NCBI GenBank assembly: GCA_002633005.1
Contig: NMRA01000362.1
Span: 1-64,000 of the forward strand
Length of the DNA stretch: 64,000 bases
DNA from: Phoronis australis
Taxonomy: Eukaryota; Phoronida; Phoronidae
Direction: 5' to 3'
The notes under the pieces: generated by a model
What the model saw: the letters and a program-made list of their open reading frames with translations, nothing else
What the model was told of the DNA's origin: nothing
Database searches by the model: none
Shown: positions 22,986 to 34,271 of the stretch, piece by piece
Layout: every line of letters begins with the position of its first letter
How positions within the stretch are numbered: the stretch's first letter is position 1
Translations under genes and position numbers: made by a program

Positions 22986-23929
22986 TTCGAATTAGTGGTG
23001 TTACAAAACTGTTCGGCTAAAGAGCGGTCCGGTTTAACAAAACTTTAGGATATGTGCTGTAGCCACTTAATTGTGAGCGCACATGTTAACGGTAGTATTG
23101 CTTAGTAATATCGTTTGCAAATCTAATAAAAAGTAGACTTTAAGATTGAGCATTAAAAAATCACAAAACACCACAAAAACGAAACAGGCCATCGCTGAGA
23201 CTAACCGTGCTAAAAATAGCTGAAAAGTGATACAAAGGCACCCGTACTTGCACACTGTTTGCTTGTCTGTCATGACAAATCACGCAAAAGTGACGTCACA
23301 TCACGTACAATTCACATTTAAAAAGCGTCGATATTTGTATCTTTTGCATCCACAGCTCTTTAGTCAAATGTGTTTTTGTGGACAAAAAAGTGTTTTGAAC
23401 ACCATATCGAAAGGAAACGATCCGTGGAGTATGACAATTCAATTGAAGTCCTCGCACTTTTGGAATTAGGATGCTACCTGTTTCTGGATTATGCATTTTA
23501 TTTCACAAACTTCACAAATAAAAATCTTAAACTGTGGCATTCAGGCAATATTACCGATCAAAAACAAAATGGCCGCCTTCAATTTTAATAATAAAATCGA
23601 CCGAATGTTTTGTTATGAATGTTCATTTCTAAAGAATATTCTGACTTTAAAAGGTGACAACGTAATAATAATAATGGCACACGTACACTGTATCAAGAAA
23701 AAATTATATAATCTCTGATCTTTTTCCTTAACAGATTTCACTAGTTGAAATAGCCTGCTTTTTGATACATGAGTTAGAACGGAGCTCACTAATTATGGTT
23801 TGAGATAACAATTAGTTTTCATTATTTGCAGGAAGTTAGTCAGCCTTGTAAAATGGCAAATTTTCGCAATTATTTTGCTGCGAAATAATTAAATATTTAC
23901 AATAGTTACACCACAAAAACATTACTTAC
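22986..23929. other. Unassigned AT-rich DNA (putative intron)
   Basis: No supported coding region. If the Ig-like exon and the unit 3 microexon belong to one gene, this lies in the intron between them. Confidence 0.45.
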
Positions 23930-24295
23930 TATCCACGACAAGCTTGCTAATTGAAGATTTCTCCACGCCGTTGACAGGTCTCACAACCACAGTGTAATTG
24001 CCTTCATCATCAGGTGTAACTTGTGACAAAGTGATCGTGAAGTTAGTTTTCCCGTGAGAGTAGTCAGTAGAACCACGAGTTTTATAAGCACCGAGAAAAC
24101 TTCCGTTCCAATGAGTTATATTGGGTGGTACATTGACGGGGGCATCGAACAAACGTAAACGAGGCCTTTTAAAAGTAATTTGGGAAAAAGTTTCACCACT
24201 CCCCATTACATAACTTATCCTGAACGTGGCACTCCCACCATTGACAACAATCACTTCAGGAGTTGAAGTCACACTTAGGGCAGAAACAACAATAT
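23930..24295 (-). CDS. Ig-like domain exon, cysteine-free, phase 1-1
   Basis: Internal exon of an unidentified cell-surface or secreted protein. On the minus strand the acceptor is 'ttgctctttcag' and the donor 'gtaagtaatg', both strong. The 366-base exon starts with two bases of a split codon and ends with one, so both introns are phase 1, the class typical of shuffled extracellular Ig domains. The ~121 encoded residues show the Ig pattern: a G-G-S-A-T-F strand early, then N-F-T-I-T-L followed by P-D-D-E-G-N-Y-T-V-V-V (the D-x-G-x-Y tyrosine corner). N-x-S/T sites occur. Both canonical Ig cysteines are absent; the residues at those places are Ile/Ser and Val, and the exon has no Cys at all. 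Nearby same-strand, same-phase microexon candidates may follow it. A V-set or I-set like fold is inferred; ligand and gene name are unknown. Confidence 0.8.
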
Positions 24296-24399
24296 CTGAA
24301 AGAGCAAAATGTAAGATTCAATGTAAATTTAATTGTATCCATAACAGGATCAAAATACGGACAATCGCCGCACAAAAAGTTCATCTTATAGATTGGGAT

Positions 24400-25105
24400 C
24401 CCAGAGAATTTTTGGGCTTGAGAACGTATAAGCAGTTCTCTTTGGTGCCAAAGTGCTTTGTTAGTATCCTCATGCTTGGAAATGTACAGCGGGCTGGTTT
24501 GCACTGGAGGTTAATGTTGCTAAAAAATTGCTATTTCAGTTTGGTTTTGGAGAAACACGGTACAACCATTTTGTAGCTTTCGAGAAAGCTTCATATCACT
24601 TTTTAAACAGAGATGCAAAGATGTTGATGAGTAAAAAATGGCAAGATATTTTGAAAAATTCAATTAAGCTGGAAACTTACAGAACTTTTAAGTTAAATAT
24701 TTATTTTGAAAATTATTTAGATGTAATTAACAATGTGAATGTTAGATCTGATATGGTATGAGTAAGATGTTAAGCGCATGCACTACTGATTGAAAAGGGT
24801 AGACACATGAAACTTAGCAGATCAGAAAGTTTTTGCCCTCTTTGTGATAGGACATATGTCGAGTCAGAATTTCATTTTGTTACCGAATGTACATTCTACG
24901 ATGACCGTAAGAAACGGTATTTGCCTGCATAGAGCTAGAAGAATGACTATGGAGGAAAAAAATTTTACATGGTAAATGTTCATTTCGCATTCAAGCGAAG
25001 AAGAGTTCGTGTTACTTTTAGTATTTGACACTTACCTGTATTGTATTTGATGATTTGATTGTAACAAGGGCTGGAGACCTAGTTATTGAATAATTAAATA
25101 AATAA
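24400..25105 (+). mobile_element. LINE (non-LTR retrotransposon) 3' end, decayed
   Basis: A frame at 24,528-24,761 contains W-Q-D-I-L-K-N-S-I-K-L-E-T-Y-R-T-F-K, the region following the thumb of LINE reverse transcriptases. In another frame at about 24,800-24,930 there is a C-terminal Cys/His motif, CPLC..., then H-F..EC. Earlier residues (24,420-24,520) continue the same protein in a third frame, so there are frameshifts and stops. The 3' tail ends 'gaataattaaataaataag' and runs into a TA microsatellite, as LINE tails often do. Only the 3' end is present (5' truncation). It is antisense to the Ig-like exon, in its presumed upstream intron. Confidence 0.75.
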
Positions 25106-25106
25106 G

Positions 25107-25107
<1 letters not shown>

Positions 25108-25138
<31 letters not shown>

Positions 25139-25165
25139 TATACACACACATATATATATATATAT
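25108..25165. repeat. (TA)n microsatellite
   Basis: Alternating TA run with a short CA interruption, directly after the LINE tail. Confidence 0.95.
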
Positions 25166-25893
25166 GGCCAATAAATGTATATAAAATATATACAAAGACT
25201 TTATTAAAGAGCCTTGTCTTGTTTGAGATCAAGAAATCTGGGTAAATACTTGTTTGTAGGGTTCGTAAATACCCATAGTTGATTGTTCACACGATACTGG
25301 AATCGGATGCTCAAACCAATTGTTCACAAACTGTTCTTGACAGTCAAAGCTGCAAATTTATAATGTGTTGGTATGCCTGCAACGAATTAAATATTTGGTG
25401 AATTTTGGTGTCTAAAAATCACCGTGATCGTGGACAAGTCGTTAGAGAGTAAGAAACAGCAAACGATCACCAAAATCGGTGTTTCAGTTCTAGCTCTGGT
25501 CGAATTATGCTGTAATGATTGTAAGGCAGACTGCGAATTTTTAAATAGGCGCCAGTTTAGTTTCTCCGAGTTGGCGCTGGATATCCGCTATTTGCGAACG
25601 GTAAGTTGAGTTCACTTAACATTAACGGGCATTGGGCTGAACGCAGATGCAAAACCGTTGGCTAACGCAACACTCACCTGTAAGGAAAACACTCAAGGTA
25701 AAATAAATGTACAACAAACACATTTTTACCACATGTGCATCCAGAAACGCGATTTTCTGTATGCACAAACGAGTCCAGGAACTGACTGATTTGAGCGTGC
25801 ATAGCGCGTGCCTTTACAGCACGTGGTGGAGAACTAGTTCAATGGTGGGCTATACATATGCAAAATCACCATTTTTTTAAACTTAGCACATCA
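25166..25893. other. Unassigned DNA
   Basis: A plus frame at 25,424-25,609 followed by 'gtaagt' at about 25,601 could be an exon ending in a donor, but no domain is visible. Confidence 0.4.
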
Positions 25894-25977
25894 GGGCCCG
25901 GTTGCATAAAAGTCTGTATAACTATCCGGCGGATAAGAGCTTATACGCCGGATAGCAAGTTTTATGCAATTGGGCCC
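25894..25977. mobile_element. 84-bp foldback element (gggcccggttgcataaaa ends)
   Basis: Near-perfect inverted repeat: starts GGGCCCGGTTGCATAAAA, ends TTTTATGCAATTGGGCCC, with inner arms CTATCCGGCG / CGCCGGATAG around a short centre (ataagagcttat). Probably a small foldback MITE. Confidence 0.8.
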
Positions 25978-27719
25978 AGCTGGCCCTGTCAAACGAAACA
26001 TTTGCCTGGATTTTTAAGAGTTTCCGAGTTTTCTTAACCCTTTTTACGACCACTTTGTACTTTTTCTAAAAATATCAACCAGTATTACTTGGAAGTAGGT
26101 GACTTTTCGTCAGCAACAGCACATCATTGCTTCACGCTATTGAAAAAATAACTTTATAGCAGAAAGACGAAAGAAAAACATACAAAAAACTAGTTGGGAT
26201 TGATTTATTGATTTTTATGTCCTCCCATTTCAGCCTACAAAAATATTACTTTCACTGCTTATTATTAAGGCCATGTTTACGCATTTTTATCACTCTTCCA
26301 AATCTATATCGGATTCTTTTGGAACATGAGTTAACTTCCATCTTCTGTCTTTGTTCAGCCAACGCAAGCATAAAAAATCTTGTGTCTTTTATAGTATTTT
26401 TGCAGTCAGTTTATTACTTAACTCACACACTTTTCTGCCAATCTGTGACATTCAGTTTGATTAAAAGACTCTAGGAGACGCTACTCGATTGTGCAATTAT
26501 CTATCGACCAAGAGGCCAAATAGAACAAATATCTTTCGTTTTGCCATGTCAGTGACGAAGGAGATCATGGGAAGCTGTATGAGAGATTTTTTCTTCGCGG
26601 ATATACAGTTTTGCCGGTGCAAAAATAAAAATTTGTTATAGGATTACATAAATCAAACAAGACAATTTTGATCTACTTATGAGTTATCAATACAACCCCA
26701 CCACCATCTCAGACTTTAGAGAGGCAGGTTTTATTCTCATTAAGGGTGCCCGTTACCCATTGCTTGGCCAGTTTTCAAACACCGTAATTGACTAAGAATC
26801 CCTCGCACTGCCTGCAGTGCATGTTGGTCCATTTTCAGACTTCACGGACAAAGCCCTGTATATGCGCTTGAAAAAGTCCTCTCAAACTATTAGCAAAGTT
26901 CGTACTAAAACTTATCAAGATCTTCGAGATCACAAGTGAGAAGAGGACGGTGGATACGAGCAGAAGTGTCGTGTTATTGGACATACAAAGTGTCACGCAA
27001 TGCTTCTTGTACAACACAAAAGCGGCCGAGCATGGTAGCAGTGCGCCAATGGAATTTTCAATTTCAGAAAAATAACAGGTACGGACATTTGCGATTGAAA
27101 ACATAATACTTTCAGTGATATCCAAGATACCAGCTTTCCAGACCAGTATTTAAGCAATTGGGTGTTGTTGCGACTTTCCAGCTAAAAGTTTCACAATATG
27201 TAAATTCCGTTCATGCGGCGGACTCAAAAACACAGTTTCTTGAAGGTATGCTAGGTTTAGTGTATGATGCATTTCTACACAAAACTTCAAAAAACTGCAT
27301 TTTGTTTGAAGAAAACAAGAGCTACTGAAACACAAAGTCCTTTTATTTTGCTCAGTACACATGTCTAAGATAGACGTATCTAAAAACTAGATAATCACAC
27401 CTAAAAAATCTCAGTAGTTTCAATAGAATCAATCATGTAAAAAGTATGCTTTACGAGTCTCAAACTGAACATAAAACAAAAAACGCTAGTAAAAACTGTC
27501 AAGAGATTTCAGTGTTAACCATCAGTGGCTTGGGTTATTTCCCCTAAACTGCCACCACTCAAATCTCTCCCCATGGAAGCCCTTGCGTCTTCCATTTTCC
27601 CTAATTTCGGTGGACTCCAGTACCCTAGCTACAATAATGATGACCACAACAATATCATAAGAATAGACAGCAACTAAAACATGTTCATAATTTCCTACAG
27701 TTTATGATGATAACTCATT
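25978..27719. other. Unassigned DNA
   Basis: Frames at 26,208-26,474 (plus) and 26,835-27,125 (minus) are hydrophobic but show no conserved motif, signal peptide context or splice sites I trust. Confidence 0.4.
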
Positions 27720-29770
27720 CATGACTTCAAGCTCCAACTCATTCTTTGAGGCAAACTCGTGGGCAGCAGCAGCATCAGCATCTTCAATATTCTGAATATT
27801 TTCGATTCGAGACGCAGCAGCCATACGGGAGAAAAATCCAGCAATTTGCTGCTTCGACAGCTACTCTTCAGAGGCTAAAACTTTTCCTTGCTAATTCCTG
27901 GCTTTTCGCATCATCTTTACAATCTCAGCTGGCTGTTGTTTTCTGCCTGACTGTTCACCTTCAGAAAATATATCACTGGGTTAAGTCTTTACCTTCTCAG
28001 GCAAGCAGACCGCTTTTCTAGTACTTTTCAGGGCCCAATCCTGCGACGACTTGATCAGCAACGTAAACGGCAGACAACTCAGGTGATGATACAGCTGTGG
28101 TAGTAGATAACATCTCAGATTGTCTTGAAATGTGGTCGAACTGAGTCTCGATCTGGAGGGATGATGAATGATCACCAACATCCAAGTGCTCATTTAGCCC
28201 AGCATCTGTAGGAAAAGATTTTGAGCACCCATAGTGTGTGCATGTGAACTTCGTATGACGTTCACGGGATACCAGCCCCGACTCAACCCTTGGAGTTGTT
28301 AAACACTCGAGCGTTGCAAGGTCAAGACTTTTCCGAGGCAACGTGTTTGATGACGTTTTCCCTCCCCTACTCTATAGGCCTTCCATGCTCGAATGCCATC
28401 GGCGGAATACTCAAAGTTTGGCAGCAAACTTATCCCTGGGATACTGTGTTGGGAAGGACCTTTGGGGCATTCACACTACAGGCCGACACATAACAGCCTT
28501 TGACACCTCCTCTAGACTCCAGCGCATGCTTCAGGTCGACTGCATTTTGAACGTTGTTGACTTCATTGACATGGCAATATGGGACTTCAAGGGTGCGATT
28601 TTCTTGCTACAGATGTCTTCTCCCTTGTGACTTTCATTGAAATCGTAGCGCAGAATGGAGATACCGGTGTTACCGGATATGTAGAACTAATGAGAAGGGC
28701 GGCTGAATGGTAACAATTGGCATTGTCGGAGCGTAGGAAAGCTTCCGTTATTTGTGGATACCTAGCTTTCACCTGCCTTAGCACATCTAGCGTTAAACAG
28801 CAAACAATGAAAAAGTCTTGTTTGCAGACATCTAGAGTATGGATGTAAGTATGTACCTGAAATACAACAATTATGTAACTCAAATAGGTCAGCTAGTTTA
28901 AAGAACTACCTTATTATATCTTATTACCGCCTAAGCCGCAGTCACACCACTCAACTTCAAACAGTGTTCGTCTCAACACGGTTATTATATCAGTAGCTCA
29001 TTCAAAACATTTCTAGGCAGGGGGGAAGTTTCCCCTTCACAAAGATATGAAAGTTATCCATAACTGAGTACAAAATGGCTTCAGTCAAAATGAAAGTTTG
29101 TGTGCAAACTCTACTAAGAGACAAAGAATGCATCACTGTCAAGCTTTTGTTGGAAAATGGCAAGAAAAAGACTAGATATTAAGTGCACAATCCCTGTATC
29201 TTGTTCTGTTACAGTAAATCAATATACTAAAAAGAGGTAAAGGCAACGACATTGTTCATCACTGGCTTTCTGTTTAATATTGAGCACATCTGAGAATTAC
29301 TTTGTAACACCTTGAATACTAATTTAGGATTTATTTTTACCTGATGGATTTCACCTTCCGTTGTGATACAAGCCGCCACGTGCCATGAGATCCTTTTTTC
29401 CAAATCAGTCGGACTGTGCTTCACGGAAACTGATGGGTATGAACTTCATTGCAAATCCATGACAACCAAAACTTGGTGTGGGGTGAGAGATGACATCAGA
29501 TCCTGTTTTGATTGTTCCTGGTTTATCCCTCTGACAATATGCTGAGTGTTCTGGATAACAGCACGTCACTTTTTGTCTAAAGCTAAGTCCAAACTCATGT
29601 CGATGTGTAAAATATATAACGGCGCATTTCCATTGGTTTTCCAGTTCAACCTCCTATCTCTAGCTCTGGCAAGAATCACCTGTAATTCTGATATATTTTT
29701 AATCTTCTGTGGCACTTTGCACGACCTCAGATGACTTTTGACGCCTTTAACACAGCTAATGAAGGCCACA
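27720..29770 (-). pseudogene. Decayed transposase-like gene with C2H2 finger and intron
   Basis: A relic of a multicopy invertebrate gene family that I recognise from its motif order. On the minus strand: a segment at about 29,560-29,340 with V-L-V-V-M-D-L...M-K-F-I-P-I and R-I-S-W-H-V; donor CATCAG/gtaaaa at 29,340; acceptor 'gttgtatttcag' at 28,857 (484-base phase 0 intron, frames agree); then V-H-T-Y-I-H-T-L-D-V-C, L-R-S-D-N-A-N-C-Y-H, I-L-R-Y-D-F-N-E and I-A-P-L-K-S-H-I-A; then G-I-R-A-W-K-A-Y; then a C2H2 finger at about 28,252-28,150 (C-x4-C-x12-H-x5-H); then I-V-K-M-M-R-K-A-R-N and F-F-S-R-M-A-A. Spaced acidic residues (M-D, S-D-N, F-N-E) suggest an RNase H-like DDE core. There are at least two frameshifts upstream of the finger, one after it, and three in-frame stops in the last third (plus TGA for an expected Trp). 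Not functional. Confidence 0.72.
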
Positions 29771-32059
29771 TTTCCTAAGCGATCACATTTATGTAAAGAA
29801 AATTAACCAAATGTACAAGAAGGAAATTCCTCCATATTCTTTGCAGTGACAGAAAGTGCATGTAATCTCGAAGTGTAAAGTACTATTGGTAAAGTTAAAC
29901 AAAGCATGGATTGTTTAAAAAAATTGGGGTCTCAAAAGTGAAATTCAAATTTTTGTCATATTGCATTGTTGATATTAGATCATATATTTTAGGTGATATC
30001 TCTAAACTAAAAGAGTAGCCTCAATTCTTTTGTCAGTCAAGGTAAGACCACATCACAAAAATGCCCAAATTTGAGGGCCACGTTTAGCACTAAATATGTA
30101 GGAAACAAGTTTTTTAAAAGCATTTTATCAAATTTCAATCTTAGAAGTGTCTACACAGAGAATTTCAACTTCAAATATATTCCGGTATACAGTAGGATGC
30201 AGGTTAAGCAACATCTTGCCACTTGTGACTGGCCTGAAAAGTGCTCTCGGAGTTTTGTCCCGTGCTGGAAATTTAACTGTACCTACATGTATGAGTTGCA
30301 AATTTCATTTTCTTACTGATCTTACATGAGTCTTTATGACCATCAATGTCAAACTTTGTCACCAGTTTTCCAAGTCTGTTTTTGCCGTTCAAAAAATGCA
30401 GTTTTACTGACATGAAAAAATGCACAATATGACTTTATAGCCAAATAGGTCATATCTCGGTAACCAAAGGTCATTGAGTGCAAATATTGCAGCAGTGTAC
30501 TTTGGGCCAGCATCCCAACACATGCACAGCGTATTAGCTCTGAATGAAATTTTGAGTATACAGTGAGTTTTCATTTTCATACATGTATGTTTTTATATGG
30601 AATCATTCTTAAAGCATCGACTAAAAGACCTAACTCAGGCCGACAGGAGGCGCGTTCCAAAACGAGGCTAGCTACGATAGCTCTGTTGGCTTATCGGCAT
30701 ACTGGTTGTATTTTGTATTGCTGGAACGGCTAGAAAAAATAGGGACACTCCAACTGTCTGTTTTACAATCCCTAAGGACGTTTAGATTCGGAAGCGTTGG
30801 GTCGTTGCCATACGCCGCGACGAAGGAAAATATGTCCGTGTAAAATTTATGAAATTCAATGTTTTCGAAAAGTTAGATTATATTCTGTCGCATCTCGGTT
30901 GCTGAGCATCATAGCAACGACCGGAGTATATTCGGCCAACCAGGCTATGTTTTCGTGACTACGTGTTGAAAGATGATGCATGTTTCTTTCCAAAAAGGAC
31001 AGGGCCCTCAATCTCTCAATCTTGGGGCCGATCATCGGCCCTATTACCTCTCAAGAATACTGAAAAATCCCCTGAGGCCTAAAAATTTCTCCTAGTGATT
31101 AAAAAGCTCACTCCAAAGTTCAAATCACCGGTAAGCACACAAATAACAATTTGAAAGAGCACAAAATGCTACTTGAGACACATTCAGCTATGAGAGCTCG
31201 CAACAGGGCAGGGGTGCTATTGATGGTGATAGGGAGGAAGATTCCCCCTCACTCGGCGAAAAAATCCCCCTCTCAGAATTACGCATAGGCACGTATTTCC
31301 CCCTCGGATGAACGAGGCCCCGGAAAAAACATGATAACTATGCTTGCTCTGTCCAGTTAACTGAAATTGAGCTCTAAAACGAGGTTATGCTTTAGTTGGA
31401 CGAACGAAATACTAGGTGTTTTAATTTTGAAATTGAGCTTGGTCCAGGTTGATATTTGAAACCTAACACATGAAATAGACGTACAGCTGTAAGAACTGTT
31501 AAAGCCAAGAAAGCAGAATTGATGGTCAAATAATTACTTGTGAATTGTGTAAGGGAGTGAATGATAACCGTGATTTAATGCCAAAGCGATTTCTGGAGCT
31601 GGGCTCGTATTTATTTTTTTAATTTAAAAAATGGTCACATGATTTATATTTTCAATTGCGATCCTGTTTTTTCATTTTAATAGAAAAATTAATAACATCA
31701 GTTATTCTTTCAGATCAATGACGAATCAACTGTTAGTCCCGGTAGTCCCTACCACACCAGAGGACCTAGGCTATTCTCAACAAATTAAACCAGATGTCAT
31801 TTGGACATAGAAGCAACATGACATGAGCCGACAGTGTCAAGTATATCTTCAACTCGTCAACAATATAAGCAGAGGACCTGCTTCGTGTAGAAATACATGT
31901 AATTTTTATCAACAATTTACAAGAAGAAACGTAACCCTGTATTCAGCATCCGTAACACTACGATCGCCGCAGTTTGGTCGTATTTACTTCTCATGTTACG
32001 AACTTAGTTTTCGGAAAAATATTGTAGCCTTTCGTCAGACAACTCTTTGGTGCTTTGAC
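29771..32059. other. Unassigned DNA
   Basis: No coding region supported. Contains short open frames (30,071-30,329, 31,823-32,104) without domains. The stretch 31,200-31,320 repeats 'tccccctc' motifs and resembles decayed MITE ends. Confidence 0.45.
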
Positions 32060-32249
32060 TTGTTTTCTCATGTATTTTTCTACGTCTCAGTCAAATCCCT
32101 GTGAGAACTATTCAGTGCCTCCTAAACAAAACGGAAGTTGACACTGAGTGAGTCAAATAGCCGGTCTTTCGAGTCCAACCTGGATATTAGGTCTTAAAAA
32201 TGTGTCGATAATTAATCACAGAGACGTAGAAAAATACATGAGAAAACAA
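32060..32249. repeat. Perfect 29-bp inverted repeat, 132-bp spacer
   Basis: Left arm 32,060-32,088 and right arm 32,221-32,249 are exact reverse complements over 29 bases (core tgtatttttctacgtctc). A third, diverged copy in left-arm orientation lies at about 34,284-34,310 (agtatttttctacgcctctg), on the far side of the pseudogene at 33,439. The arms may be terminal repeats of the element that carried that gene. Confidence 0.85.
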
Positions 32250-32253
32250 TTGA

Positions 32254-32651
32254 CTATCAGGACACACGTCAATGGACGCTTCACTCTTTCTTCACTCTGT
32301 CAAAAACTGCCTGCAAATAAAGAAAAGTTTTGAGTCATTTCACATCACAAGACTTACAGATGAGCACAGAAACTTTGTTCTTTCTCGGCACTTTTCATCC
32401 CAAGTCACCACTTCCCTGCCGATGCTCGACTAAAGCCAACATTAGATTCCGAAAGCAAATTTCCTACTGATTCCAAAAATGTGGTCCAAAAGTACTGTCA
32501 ACTAAATTCTCAGTTGCTACACAGCATGTTCACAAATACAAACAAACCAAATTCACTTGGTCTACATACAATACCTAACAAAACATGCCCACAAGCCTGG
32601 CCTACCCCTAGATTTTAATATTTTGGCAGTGCAAATTGGCCGCGGCCGCAG
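32254..32651. repeat. Direct repeat flanking a pseudogene, left copy
   Basis: Shares ordered strings with 34,431-34,912: 'acacacgtcaatgga', 'gagtcatttcacatcac', 'gctgctcgactaaagccac' type, 'ttctcagttgctac', and a final 'attttggNagNgcaaNttggccg'. Diverged, with indels. Confidence 0.8.
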
Positions 32652-32738
32652 TCTAACTGTTCAGTGCCACCTTATAGCAGTGAGCCTCGCTTTGGATTTT
32701 AATGTCCGCCGCGTGAATTAGGTCTACAGTCAGCCTCC

Positions 32739-32879
32739 CGTTCAGTAACGCTAGGACCTTACTAAAAAGCAAGACTTCGCGTGATTACGTGAGATATTGC
32801 CGTGCCCTTTAATTGAGAGCACGTGACTTTGACAATGTTTTAGCTAGGTCCTAGCGTAGGTCCTAGCGTCTGCTGAACG
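32739..32879. mobile_element. MITE-like element family 1, copy 2 (inverted)
   Basis: Starts CGTTCAGTAACGCTAGGACC and ends TAGGTCCTAGCGTCTGCTGAACG as its near complement. The interior is the reverse complement of the copies at 5,440 and 41,687 ('gacttcgcgtgattacgtgagat'). The right terminal block is duplicated ('taggtcctagcg' twice). Confidence 0.8.
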
Positions 32880-32890
32880 CAGGTTCCAAA

Positions 32891-33022
32891 TGACCTATCG
32901 ACAAGATTACGACTGACGGCTTAACTGACTTGTCAGAACGCAGCATTCTTGACACACCTTCGTCTGCGTTTCCAAGCCGCCATTTTACCCGACGAACAAT
33001 ACGTTGTCGTGTAAAACTTACT
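32891..33022. repeat. Dispersed segment adjoining MITE family 1
   Basis: Homologous to 41,863-41,975: 'tgacctatcg', 'gcagcattNttgacacacc', 'tttccaagccgccatttta'. It is in the same orientation at both loci although the neighbouring MITE is inverted between them. Confidence 0.8.
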
Positions 33023-33438
33023 TTGGTATATAGGTCAAGAAATTGCGTGATAATAATGGTGTTACGGTGTTGATAAGGCGTGTGTAATTCTGACAGCCGA
33101 TACGCAGCTCCAGAAGAATATACCGTCATTTTTTGGGCATCTCCTTAGCCGAAAAGTGACGTCCAAAAGTTTAAACTAGGTATGAAACTTTGCGACCGGC
33201 CACGTACACGAGCAGCTCAAGATACACACTTTTTAGTTTGGTGGCCGGTCGCCTTTGTCTCGGCACCTGCTGGATCTCAGCACTATAGTCTAGCGATAGT
33301 CCCTGGAAATTGTCTTTATATTTTTACCATTTTTCAGTTATTTCGACCCATAAATATCGTTTTGTTTTGTAGCAGAGGTACATTTTTTGTCATTAATATA
33401 TCCGTAAGCTGGCGTTCATCTGATTTTTTTTTTCAAAA

Positions 33439-34271
33439 TTGAGAGATTCGGTAGACACGGAGAGGGAAACTGGATTACTGAACTCACTTAAAAAGAGCAG
33501 AAAGAGTATTCATTCCATCAGACGTCAAGTGAATGATTTGTCTGTCCCGCTTCTAGAAAACTGGCAGAGTTTCATCGAGCTGGCAAAAAAAAAACAAACA
33601 AGATCTGCAAGAAGTCTTGTTTCAACAGCTAGTGCTAGAGTATCCTCCTGGAAAAACGATAACTGTGTGTCAGGGATGTCGCTACAAAAGGAAAATATTA
33701 TCATCAGATCCACAGTTCTACCTTTCGACATTACAGGCAAACCATGAGGAAGCTGACAAACGCATTGTCTTACATTGCATAACAAATGCAGAATTTGACA
33801 CCGTAGTCGTTTCCTCGCGTGACACAGACGTCCTTGTTCTCCTGGTGCACCGGAAAATGAAATGTTCACATCTTTGGATGGAATCAGGCATTACGAAGAG
33901 ACCAACGTACATTGTACGTACCAATTCATGAGATTTACCACAAAATGCCCAGTTCCGTGGTTGCTAGCCTATCAGCGTTACATGCAACAGCAGGTTGTGA
34001 CACAGAAGACCTTGGGAGGAAAATGTTTGCACCAAAGGTGGCATCTCAGGCTGAATAGTTTGTGTGCCATATTTATGGTGCGCGCAATCATGCTGTCTGT
34101 GATAAAGCTCGTGTGGCCTTATTTGGCAAAGGTGTTTCCCATGAGTCTTTGCCGCCGTCGACTGACGCTGTCCAGTGGCACATACAACGAGGTAACTACC
34201 AGGCAGCTGCTTGGAGACAGGCAGACAACAGCACTCAGCAAGTACCAGACATCGCTCATTCTTGCTTGTGA
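33439..34271 (+). pseudogene. Broken transposon-associated gene (HEEAD / DTDVLVLL family)
   Basis: Relic of a protein family that is multicopy in many invertebrate genomes, by my recall. Frame 1 (33,439-33,570) has I-R-R-Q-V and P-L-L-E-N-W-Q-S-F-I-E-L-A. A frameshift leads to frame 2 (33,617-33,930) with E-Y-P-P-G-K-T-I, N-H-E-E-A-D-K-R-I-V-L-H, S-R-D-T-D-V-L-V-L-L and L-W-M-E-S-G. A further shift leads to frame 3 (33,916-34,271) with P-I-H-E-I-Y, L-H-A-T-A-G-C-D-T, an in-frame TAG at about 34,057, then L-P-P-S-T-D-A-V-Q-W-H and N-Y-Q-A-A-A-W-R. The E-A-D and D-T-D residues recall metal-binding positions of FEN/PIN-type nucleases, which is inference. Flanked by diverged direct repeats (32,254 and 34,431). 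Confidence 0.75.
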
